From NCBI RefSeq assembly GCF_000972845.2, contig NC_040012.1, forward strand, positions 10,161,927 through 10,225,926: a DNA stretch of 64,000 nucleotides, given 5' to 3'. The position numbers were made by a program, and so were the translations under genes. Each line of letters begins with the position of its first letter. The first letter of the stretch is position 1. The DNA is from Larimichthys crocea. Taxonomy: Eukaryota > Chordata > Actinopteri > Sciaenidae. This document shows positions 47,848 through 58,300 of the stretch, piece after piece. The notes beneath the pieces are model-generated. The model was not told where the DNA came from. It did no database searches and saw only the letters and a program-made list of their open reading frames with translations.

Positions 47848-48055
47848 AGGGCGTCCCGGTAGCTCACTTACTAGGGCACAGGGAATGCGTCTGGTGTATG
47901 AACGTTAAGGTTCTTACCGCAGCGACCTGAGTTTGATTCCAGCCTGAATCCTTTGCTGCAGGATCCCTCACCTTCTCTCTCCTCTGTTTTCCTATCTATC
48001 TCTCCAATTGTCACTGTCTAATAAAGCATAAAATGCCCCAAAAAATAAACTAAAA
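47848..48055 (+). mobile_element. tRNA-derived SINE, second copy or subfamily
   Basis: The head GGGCGTCCCGGTAGCTCACT carries an A-box-like region. GAGTTTGATTCCAG (about 47929-47942) is a slightly decayed B box. The 3-prime part reads CCTATCTATCTCTCCAATTG, then TAATAAAGCATAAAATGCCC and an A-rich end, paralleling the SINE at 26014 (TTAAAGGCATAAAAGGCC). Flanking duplication is imperfect (TGCCAA on both sides), so it is older. Confidence 0.85.
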
Positions 48056-48819
48056 AACTGCCAACCACAGACCAAACCTTTAGGTCTCTATTATAGGTGA
48101 TAGAGTGAACCGGGGAGACGTTTTACAAACAGTTGGAGGAACCAGCTCCAGCACCAGCCCCCCATGTGATAACAAAAGACTAATACAGGCATGTGTTGCC
48201 ACCTGACCATCTTCCAATGAACGATGTCTGGCTCTGCCACCTGTACACTCAGGGCAATCCAAACTTTCCAACTTGTCTGTTGTTCCCGTTGTTGTGGAGA
48301 AACTGCTGAAGTCAAAGGTCAATGGTGAGGTCAGGAAGGAAGAAAGTGTTCAGGAGCCTCTGATGTCTTATGCTGTATTATTTATTGACGCTTGGCCAAG
48401 GAGAATTAGAGACACTCTCAAAGTTCATCAGAAGTGCCTGAGTCGGTCTCACATTCTGACGAACTCATGCTGGTTTTTAGACTTTAAACCCAGAGATAAC
48501 ACCACAAATACTATACACCCAGAATTAGTCAAAGAGAATGTTTTTACTCATGCAGGTGTTATTGTCAGCGTATTCTAGTCTGGAGACACAGATGTCTGTT
48601 TACGCAGATTGGAACGTCAACGGCAAACTATCTATTATGTCTAGGAAGGCAGCAATATGTCTCTTTGACCCTGGCCACCACAGTGTTGAGATAGACTGGC
48701 ACCCAGTCATAGACAAACAATTAATACTGCAGAGGACCTTCAGGCCCACGCGTGACCTCGTGTTACCTAAGGATAGAAAATTCCATAACACCCGTTGGTG
48801 GAAGGGGCGTCCACCTCTA
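48056..48819. other. Unassigned sequence between SINE and LINE end
   Basis: Plus-strand frames 48273-48578 and 48538-48888 give ordinary-looking but unrecognised peptides. Given the L2 end immediately downstream, some of this may be decayed LINE sequence. No reverse-transcriptase motif was found. Confidence 0.4.
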
Positions 48820-49035
48820 CCTTCAAAAGGATCCAGCTCTTCAGAGAGGACCTCCTCTTCTAGCACTACCAACAGCTGGACATGCTAAATCTATCCCCCT
48901 CTACAACTGATTGATTCAATGCAAGTACTACTTACTGTTGCACTGACAGATCCTTGTAGCACTGTACGCTGATTGTTTTTTTTTTGTAAGCCACTTTGGA
49001 TAAAAGTGTCAGCTAAATGGCTAAATGTAAGTAAA
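48820..49035 (+). mobile_element. L2-type LINE 3-prime end
   Basis: GAGAGGACCTCCTCTTCTAG CACTACCAACAGC is the decayed C-terminal coding region. TGTAAGCCACTTTGGATAAA AGTGTCAGCTAAATGGCTAA ATGTAAG is the characteristic teleost L2 tail with its ATGTAA terminal repeat. The remnant is 5-prime-truncated and has a frame disruption, so it is not active. Confidence 0.85.
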
Positions 49036-49304
49036 GTGTATATTATTCGATGGGACAGGTCTACCTGCAATTCATCCAACGAGCTGTCAGTGTGGGCGGA
49101 ATCGCTTAAAATACAGCAATTACGTTCTGCTGTTCAGTCACATGCGATGTTAGTGCTTTCACATTAAGAAGCAGCGTACAGATGAAGCAGAATCCAAGCC
49201 ACACTAGACCAGGTGCTATATAACAGTAGCATTGTATATGCTAGTGTTCTTAATTACCAAGCCATGACCTGTAATTGAGGCGATGCGTTCACTAAAAGCT
49301 GTAC
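49036..49304. other. Non-coding sequence
   Basis: No feature recognised. Confidence 0.5.
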
Positions 49305-49330
49305 TTTTTTTTTTTTTTTTTTTTTTTTTT
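49305..49330 (+). repeat. T26 homopolymer
   Basis: The longest mononucleotide run in the window. Its length in the assembly is unreliable. Confidence 0.95.
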
Positions 49331-50297
49331 GGAGAGCACGAACTGGATAAAAAAGAAAATATGAATATAATGAGTAAAAAAGTGATCTTCATAATGGGAT
49401 GAACAAAAGAGGCTAATGAGTTTAAATGAGTCATTTAAGAAAACTAAGCGGCCAACTATACTCGCAACAGAAAGTGTTATTTAAGCAGAGCTGCAGGTAG
49501 GACAGACAGGAAGACACAGAGAGACAGATTGGCTGCAAACACCCTGAGGGATGAAGCAAAATGTTAGACAATTAGAGAGACAGAGACAGAGCGAGGGAGG
49601 AAAGAGAGGGGGGTGCTTTCAATCTCTCCACCTGGTGGTGTTTGCACAGCCAGCATCCCTGACAGGCCGGTACGGACTTCCCCACACCTGAGGTCTCCCC
49701 CGCTCTCCTCTCTCCATTTATAAACCTGACTTCCAAGATAAAGCGCGGCGTACAGTCCAGCCTCAGCTGCAGCGTACCTGCACACGTTAATGATTTATGC
49801 TTTGAGCTGTGGCTTAAATCAGCACTCAGCAGCTCCTGTTAAAAGACGTTTGACCTGACAGCACATTTGGAGTCTTTGTTTTTCTGCATTTATATTCATA
49901 AAAAATTGAATAAAATGAATACATTTTTTTTTTCTGGCTTGGAAATCACAGTTTTCATAGCTTTAGCAGCTGTGTCCCGTAAATGAACAGTGAGAAATGA
50001 GTCTAACCTGCGCACAAAAAGCACTGCAGCACACACACACACACAGACACAACACAAGAAAGGAAGCACTTTAGAGTTTGTTTACCCTGACACAGAGAGA
50101 TACAGTGCTCATCGCACAATAATATAGAAGTACCAACACAAACAGTGCAACATGCACGTGTCGCGGCTCGCGTTCGTATGTGTGTGTTTCATGTCCACCA
50201 CTGATGATGATATCTATCTGAAGGAATGAGAACAGACAACAAGGTGTGATTCCTTTCAGTTCTGACAAAACACACACGTCGGCCAACTCAATTACAG

Positions 50298-50300
<3 letters not shown>
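49331..50300. other. Non-coding sequence, no feature recognised
   Basis: Purine-rich GAGAGACAGAGACAGAGCGA (from about 49574) and a short CA tract (50031-50044). No exon supported. Confidence 0.55.

Positions 50301-50354
<54 letters not shown>
50301..50354. repeat. (CA)n microsatellite
   Basis: 54 bp of CA with one extra A. It generates the Cys-Val frame on the minus strand. Confidence 0.97.
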
Positions 50355-50955
50355 AATAACAGAGTTGAACCGCTCAATAGCAATATATCATAGCCTTCAA
50401 AACAAAATCAGCCCTTTTCGCCCCTTCTTCTTCTTCTAAGTCCTTGTTCTAGCAATCAAAGATTCAACAGAACAAAATACTAAAAAATGAAGAAAAAAAA
50501 AGAACAAAAAAAAACACAGTAGGGCGATCTAATGGGACCGCCTAAAGGAAAAATACTGCAATAAAAGATAATGAACTTACGAGTTGGCAAAGAGAGACTA
50601 AAAGTCATGCATATGTGAATAAAACGTGAAATAATCATGTTCCAGCTGCTCTCACTTGAATAAATTGGCTTCCTTAATGAATAGCTCTTTCAAAAACTAA
50701 TTATTATTATTATTGCTATTATATTTAGCATGCACGATATTAGTCTAATTATACTGGGCGAGCTGGTGTTGGATTGTGTCAGCACACGTTTTTATTGTAC
50801 ATCAAGGTTAACCTTATAGTTCTACATTAAAACAAACTGGCTATTTTTGATCGCTGAGACTCACATAAGGATTTTTGTCGTGTCAAATATTTAGAAATGT
50901 GTTGAACTGGTTTGATTTGGAAAAAAAAGTAACATTTCTAGCCTTGGCCTTTTAG
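50355..50955. other. Non-coding sequence, no feature recognised
   Basis: A-rich tracts near 50490-50515 and a TTATTATTATTATT run (50701-50714). Confidence 0.55.
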
Positions 50956-51155
50956 TTGTTCGGTCAGTTGGTTGGTCTACCCATGGTCTTGGACCAAACA
51001 GATTTTATACAGATAATCATAGTCAACAACTATTGAATGGCCTGCCATGGATTTTGGTACGATTTATGTTTGCCAGGATGAACTACAGTAACTTTGGTAA
51101 CCTCTTAACTTTTCATTTAACACCATGATCAGGTCAAAAGCTTCGATCTGTAAGA
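50956..51155 (-). repeat. Common teleost interspersed repeat (copy D)
   Basis: ATTGAATGGCCTGCCATGGA TTTTGGTAC ... TAACTTTGGTAACCTCTTAA CTTTTCATTTAACACCATGA is the reverse-strand version of the TTTCATGGCAATCCAT ... GGGGATCCCCAAAGTCATTA part at 4516-4950. Confidence 0.6.
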
Positions 51156-51635
51156 ACTGTTGTTGACTCCTGATCTAGGTTTTAGTTGTATATTCTGCAT
51201 TGTACTTATTTTGATGTCAGGGTGGTTTTTTTTTGTCCACAATGACCAAAACTCTAGTCTAACTTCAATATCTGGCTGTGAGTCGATTAGGTTCACCTAG
51301 CAATAACTAATACAGTCTAATACATCAGTCCCTGTGGTGTTAATTCGAGTTCATCATCATCGTTTTGGAGGCTTTTTGTGGTGATGTTGAACTGTGTTAT
51401 GTGTCGACTTTGTTCACCTCATTTGTATCAACAGTGGGAGGCTAAATAAGAGAAACACAAAACCATAATATTACAACCGCGATGAAGAAAATATTTTTTT
51501 CAGGACTGTTGGATTAGACTGTTGGTTTTAGCTTCGTGTACAAAGTAAAATGGCAACTGAGCGTGCATTAAAAGGCTGTTTCTAGTCATATAAAATAATA
51601 AAATGACACTTAAAACACATAATTATACTCAAGTT
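51156..51635. other. Non-coding sequence, no feature recognised
   Basis: No supported feature. Confidence 0.5.
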
Positions 51636-51639
51636 CAGT

Positions 51640-51970
51640 ATTTACAGGAGAAAAAGCAGCTGACAGTCGCTGATCTCAGCGAACAACTCCCTTCAAACAT
51701 TCAACTGGGCGCCTTATTTAGGCTACTTTAGCCATCTTACCATTGCTGCCCTCCTCTGCAAGCCACCCCAGCTCCTCCTTTTAATGCTGTATCTGCTGTA
51801 TCTTTAATCAATGTCATTTCTGTTGTCACTGATAGCTGCTCTGTTCTTTACCCCAGGGGAGGTCTTTGCAGCTGCTCTCCGGGTCCCAGAACAGAGCCTT
51901 GCTGCCAAATGTAACTTACTGCAACTGGATATAAAGTTTCTTTGACAGCAGTTATCCTGACTGAACTATG
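51640..51970 (+). repeat. Candidate teleost interspersed repeat
   Basis: CCAGCTCCTCCTTTTAATGC, GAGGTCTTTGCAGCTGCTCT CCGGGTCCCAGA and CCAAATGTAACTTACTGCAA CTGG resemble a dispersed fish repeat ending before an ATAAAG-like motif (GGATATAAAGTTTCTTTGAC). No frame was recognised. Confidence 0.45.
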
Positions 51971-52294
51971 TTTTCATTAAGGGATTGTATCTACAGGAGC
52001 CCAGAACAGACAAACGAAACACTGGCCCTTTCACGTTTTTCATGTTTTCACGGGGGTTACAATCTCTTTGTAAGATGGCACTTATTTGAGCACGTTTGCT
52101 AGTCTTCTCTGTCATATATTATTCTGAATTCAATATCTTTAGGTAGAGAAATGCAGTATGCACTCCCTCATACAACAGTTTCTGGTTTGAAATAGTTGTA
52201 TGTAAACTTGGAATACTCTGATATAGACCCACCTACAGACAGACAAAGTCTCCCCGAAGCCACATTCACAAAATTACACACTTCCCACACTTCC

Positions 52295-52318
52295 CACACA
52301 CACACACACACACACACA
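52295..52318. repeat. (CA)12 microsatellite
   Basis: A CA run preceded by two ACTTCCCAC words. Confidence 0.95.
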
Positions 52319-52487
52319 AACTCACGAAATGTTTGGACTTTGGCTGTGGCTCAAATGGGAGCTGATTTAACTGATGTAACTGCAGTTTTGCTTTTCTGCC
52401 GGGTTGAAACCCCTGGCAACCAAACTCTATCCGTCTCCAAAGGCACAGTGACAGATCCGATTTCAACAGAGTGCACTGAAAGACCTG

Positions 52488-52740
52488 TGAGAGAAGAGGA
52501 GAACACTGGAGGGAGGAGGAACAGGAGGAGGTGAAAGGAGGAGACATAAAAAAAAGCTGAAGAAAATGGGAGAGAATAATGAACTGAGGAAAAGATATCA
52601 AGTGAGGCAGAGAGAGAGGAAGACAGAGAGGAAAGGAATGAATGGAAAGAGAGGAGAACGGGGGAGACGGACAGAGATAGAGATAGGGGGAAAAAATGCA
52701 TGGAGGAGGAGGAGAAGAGAGGACGGATAGAAGGCTTCTT
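52488..52740 (+). repeat. Long polypurine tract
   Basis: About 250 bp are mostly A and G on the plus strand, with GGAGGAGG, GAGAGAGAGGAAG and GGGGGAGACGG words. The Ser/Phe/Leu-rich minus-strand frames at 52266-52786 are its compositional shadow. A shorter purine tract follows at 52808-52852. Confidence 0.85.
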
Positions 52741-52852
52741 TTGTTTCCTCTCCATCAGCAGCTGTCCTTTCCTCCCTGTTCAGCATGCTCTTTCATCTCC
52801 AGCCATGCAGAGATAAAGAGAGAGAGAGAAACAGAGAGGAGAGGAGAGAGGA

Positions 52853-54595
52853 CAATGCTACTGATCATCAGCATCTCTCAAAGTAATCTGATCCTTCTGC
52901 CGCCTCTCTCCTCTCTCTGCTGTGGAAACCTGAGCGAGTAGTGCAGCAGCTGCCACGATGGCGAGGCTGTCAAACATGGTCAACATGTGAATAAGGCAAA
53001 TATTCTGTTAAGTCATCCTGTATTTCGTGTCACATATTGCGATGTGTGTTTGGTAGAAAAAGCACACGTGGATACAGGAAGGTGAAAACTTGGCAGTCAC
53101 GCACAAAACGCTGCATGATGAACGGATGGAAAAGGCAAATTCTTTCATTGAAGTCACATAAATATCTTTTGAAGAAGCAGTAACAGAGGAGATACCGCCG
53201 CTCTTTGAGTGCAATATAATGTTTTAATCTTGTTCTTGGCTCTTGAGGAATTTTAAAAGCACTGATTCACCTTGTTTTCCCACCAAATCTCTTTATTTTA
53301 CGACAAAACTTCTGGAGAAATCTATTCATAAGTGGTCAGTTCAGTCAGTGGAGAAAAAGTGCGCAGTAGTCTGAGATATCTTAGGCTGAAAGAAGAATAG
53401 AGGATTTATCAATACTCCTCACGTCATGATGTGACGCCACCTCGATTCTGAAGAAGCCGTCCTCTCTGGCTTGTCTACTGTACATGCCCTCAGAATAGTG
53501 ACACAACTAAGTACCTAAATGGTCATAATGAATGCAAGGGAAATATGTTTACCTTTAGTGCTCTGACATTGGCATCTGACTCTCTAGAGGCTTCTACGTT
53601 ATGTACCTATCTGTTGTGTCTATGGAGGGAGACATCCCTATCCTCTGACGTTGGTTACCATAGTAATGTGGCTGTGTTCCTAAACACAAACACGCAGCTG
53701 ATCTTTGTCTAAAAGAGCAGACGTCAGTGTCCCCATAACAATCTAAGATTTAACATTAACCCTTCAGTGAGTTTAAGACATATGCTTGACCCTCACAGTT
53801 AAGGAAAGATCATGGTTTGGGTTGAATATAGACAGACTCTCTTGCTTAAAATCAGCACTGATGTTCTCAAATCTTTGACCAAGACGATAAATATTCCAAA
53901 CCAGACTGGTTGCAAACCAAATCTGGATCTGTGGCGAAAACACAGCGTTTTCCATTCATTTGAGCGGCAGTAATGCATGTTGGCAGCGGTAATGCGGGCC
54001 ACAGGGGTGTCCAATCCGAAGTTTTCATACATTCAATTTAAACGCAACCCAATGTCACGCTGTGGCCGCCAATCAGATGATCAGACCACTCACACCTCCC
54101 CACAGTCAGCCTGAAATCTCACTAAGAGCAGACACTATCCAGATGGAGTCGCACTAAACTGCGATACTCGACCTGTTGTGTTCTGGCTTTGTTTATTCAA
54201 TGTAACAGCTTCTAAATCTGTGTCTGGCTAACAGCTTACACTGCAAAACAGAGACACAAAGAAGTTTCCTTTGGTTTGTGTCTGATGGTTTGAGGGGGAG
54301 AGAGAAAGAAAGGGAGAGGGAGACACCGGTTGAGAGACATAGACAGTGAATGAGAGTGAGGGAGCACCAGTATGGAGGAAGCTGGTTAATCAGCTTAATA
54401 CAAAGATATTTCCTGATTGTTTCACAGCAGTTACGTTCACCATGACACATGATTTCGCTCTGAGTGCAGCACATGAATGGAACTTCTTCAAAATTCACAT
54501 TTAGATGGAAAAAACAGATACAATTTCCTATTTACACATCTAGAAGAACCGAAGCAACATTAGTATTCATTAGGAGTCATGTTTCCAGCCACCTG
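52853..54595. other. Non-coding sequence, no confident feature
   Basis: About 53765-53825 (GTTAAGGAAAGATCATGGTTTGGGTT-like) is faintly reminiscent of a fish repeat. A purine-rich patch lies at 54293-54325. No exon supported. Confidence 0.5.
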
Positions 54596-54599
54596 GTGA

Positions 54600-54935
54600 A
54601 TATAAATCTAATATTCACTCTCCTTTTAGCTCTTTTTTTTTTGGTCTCTGCCAACCCCTGAGGGAAATATCTAGCCCTTTAGCTGCTAAATGCTCCGCTA
54701 TGTCGCCAGCTATTCTCTTAACTGTGTCTGTCTGCCGTTTGGTGCTGAGCCAATAACGTACAGTGGGTTTAGCAGAGCTTTTTTTCTAACTGAAAACAGC
54801 TGCCTGCTGCACCACGAAACGAGGCTGAGGAGAGTGATGAGACTGGAGCAAAAACAGTAAAGGTCCGAGCTTGTAAAACAACAAGACGTAGAGCTGAGAG
54901 GAGCTGCAGAGTCAGTCAATAATTCATCAAGATGA
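54600..54935 (+). repeat. Common teleost interspersed repeat
   Basis: TCTGTCTGCCGTTTGGTGCT GAGC ... GAAAACAGCTGCCTGCTGCA ... AACAACAAGACGTAGAGCTG AGAGGAGCTGCAGAGTCAG matches a dispersed fish repeat without coding capacity. Confidence 0.6.
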
Positions 54936-55184
54936 GCGACACCTTTCACAAAACATGCAGTTACTTGATCCATTGTTAATATAAGACTATTGATCGGAGC
55001 AGCTTTAAGTTATAGTTTAATCCCCTTTTCTATCTGTAGACAGAATGTAATGACCACAAAGAATCCATAAATCCGTGGGGTCGTACTACTCTTCTTTACT
55101 GCATCCCTACTTAGTGATTCAGGCTGACAGGTGTATGGGTGTATTTCTGCATATAACATGTAGCCTCCGTGTATGTATTGTATT

Positions 55185-55200
55185 AAAAAAAAAAAAAAAA
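55185..55200 (+). repeat. A16 homopolymer
   Basis: Isolated A run. Confidence 0.95.
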
Positions 55201-55349
55201 TGACCGAAACTGTATCAAGCAAGAAATCACTGTGAATGTATTTGGAAGCCAGCATCTAAAATATTTATCATCATTGTGCCTCCGTAGAGAGAGCAGGAAG
55301 ACAAGGTGACGGGAAGAGGAGATGGAAAGTGAGAAATAGTTAAATATTG

Positions 55350-55389
55350 AGAGAGGAGAGGAGAGGAGAGGAGAGGAGAGGAGAGGAGG
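55350..55389 (+). repeat. (GGAGA)n microsatellite
   Basis: About eight pentanucleotide units, uninterrupted. Confidence 0.96.
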
Positions 55390-58300
55390 GTAAAAAAATC
55401 TCGTGGTAAACCGATCTTTCTGCCCCCTGCTCTGCGAGCTACAGTTGCTCCTCTCATCGACAACAAAGCCCGTAGGTCTCCAGCCTCTCTTGTTTGCACA
55501 AAACCTGCATTCAGATACACAGTGAGAGGGTTTGTTTATCTGAGACTTTACTCCCGTTTCTTCCCCCCGCCCCCCCTCGCGATTCTGATAAATTATTAAT
55601 ATTGTTTCTTGTACTCTTCGATCTAATAGTCAGTGAATTTATACAACATTTCGAGGCGATGTAACGCCGCATTCGCTGGTGGAAAAGAAATAAATTTCAT
55701 GCGAAACTTTTCAGGTTTCAGGGGAAGTCGTTAATCTATAGACAGCCAGTAGCGCTCCATAAATGAAAGAATATGAAAACGTAAAACAAAAACAAAAAGT
55801 GTATTTTTTAAAAGAGAGGATGACATTTTTTTTTTTTTTGTATTACAGCATATCTTCAGAGGATTGGTCAGCTGGGGATTGAAAGAAAAAAAAAAGAGCT
55901 TCCCATTGTTGCATAAAAATGTCAGGCAGCTGCATGAAAGCAATACGAGTAAGACGGAAAATTTGAATGTGATGTATCGCCAGACATTTGCTGACGCAGG
56001 TGTTATGGGGCCGATATTCAAATGCCAGCCTGCTACATGCTGCTGCTGGCATACATCATTCTGTCTGAGTCCAGCACAAACGCTGGATCACCACAGTGTC
56101 CCGTTATCTTTTTTTTTTTGTTTTTACACCATTTCTAGTTCACTGGTTCATTTCATGTCATGAAACATCTTCCGCATGTTGCACGACACAGACAGAAAAC
56201 GAATCCAAGTACAATAAAACAAACTGAGAGGATTTCATCACTTCATAAACAATCAACAGTGAAACATCTGCATGTGGGGTGGAAATGTAACCACTGATGC
56301 GAAGCCCCCCCACACACACACACACTCTTTGTCTGCTAAGCCATGCAAACAGGGAACACAGACTGTTTATGACAGTGTGAGCGGCACATTAGCATAGCTC
56401 GAGCTCTGTGAGACTTGATAAGCTATGGATGGATGGAAAATGAGACTGGCAGGCAGGGAAATTAAAGGCAGAATTGAATTAGAGGGTAAAAAAAAAATTT
56501 TTTTGTCTCGAAGCCTCTCACACAAAACAGCACTAATGACTCCAGGGTACACGTCTGAGCCGTAAGCAGTTCGATGTAGGACTTTTATAATATCCGACGA
56601 ATAACTGAAAGCTTGACGAGGCGATCTATACTCTTGGTCGTGATTTTGCATTGCCCAGTGTGACACAGCAATCTTTCTGAGCAGAGCAATCACCCCAGAG
56701 TCAACTGTATCTGCCACTGTGGTAAACTGTGACGAGAATATGTCACATTACATCCACAGTTTTTAAACACAATGCTCTAAAAATCACGCAGTCACAAATT
56801 GGGCAACTAACTCGCATTCTTCTTTTCTTATGCAGCCATTTTTTTTCTCTCTCTGCATTGCTTAGTGCAAAAAAAAGGCACAACAGCTCTCTGGGTGCTG
56901 TATGATGCATGCTGAGACGGGGAAAAACAAAAACTGAGGTATAAATATTAGAGTTGTGTGGCAAAAAAGAGTTAGGACTGCAATAAGCAAAGAAAGAAAA
57001 GATCTAACAGGACACAATAAACAGTGCAAAAGGTATTTGAGATTATTATTATTATACTATGATAAAGGATATTGCACCTTATCGTAGAGTTATCGTACTA
57101 TCAACATCATCACAGGTTTTGGCTTTGGCTCACGCAGCATGAACTGCATTGTGAGAGTTTCATTTAAAGATTGTTCGAGGCATGACGAGATGAAATCAAT
57201 AGCAATTATTTGAACAGAGAAAAAGTACAAATGAAATAAAAACATAATTTTGTGTAATTTTATGTGTTTATTGATGCGGTGCTAATGTTGGTGCGGACAA
57301 TAAACTGCTGAAAACAACACAATGTAATGTTCTTTCAATCGTGGTGGAGAAGAAACAACGTCTCAAAGTTATAATATATGTATGTTAGATTATTATTATT
57401 GGGCATTGTAGTTACATTTTTTTAGCCTCCAGAAGCCATCATGGCTTCTCGACTTCACAGTTTAACAACTTTCTTTCCTAAGTAGCCAAATTGAATTTAA
57501 TTTCTGCCTCCAATAGGCGACTTTTCTGCCAAAGACACTGGCAGAAGTCATCGGTTTATCACATTGAAAATCTGGCAGTGGGATTTCATGGCCCAACTGC
57601 AGGGATCACATCCATGGCATCGTCTCTGGTGCTCATATTTGTTGTGCTGCTTCAGTCAAAGTCAGAAAAATGTAATTGCTCTGCTGTTTTAATTTTCCTC
57701 CCTTCCCACTGATCACTGATGGCAGAGCTGTTTTCTGGAGGTCAAGTCTTATTACAATGTCAAAACCAATCCACTGAGAAGGACACGTTTCTAGCTCTTC
57801 TGTTACATTTCAGTTGTGAGCTGCAAATCTGTCCATGAATACAATCTCACGCTGTGCTCCTTATTTTCAAGACTGAATTATGTGTACGTTTTTTCGTTTT
57901 TTTTTGTTCCTCGCCTTGCATGCCCGACTGAACGCACCACGCCTCCCCTCTCAGCAGTGCATGGTAGTGTTTTCAGATCTGATAGATCCCTTTTAAGATA
58001 ATTACTTTGCATGCAGCCATGATCACTGCTTAACATGACAAGATACTCGTCTTTGTACAACAGCGGGGTAGCAGAGAGGAAAACTCACACTGAGTGAGGC
58101 TACTTTTTTTTTTCTTAACCTCAGATTGAAATGAACAGAAATGCAGGGAAATAGCGTGGATGGATTCAGTAATTCAGCTTATTTAAACTTAAATTATTGA
58201 GTATAAATAAATTCCTTCTCTTGACAGGAATAAAAAGTCAGCGTTTAAAACGCCCTCATCATGTATTTCATGAATTTATGTATTTAGTACTTCATCAGAC

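Noticed and set aside
50071..50355. 94-codon minus-strand frame starting with Cys-Val repeats
   Set aside because: It is produced by the CA microsatellite at 50301-50354.
52266..52786. Several minus-strand frames of 62-134 codons
   Set aside because: Their Ser/Phe/Leu richness is simply the translation of a polypurine tract read on the opposite strand.
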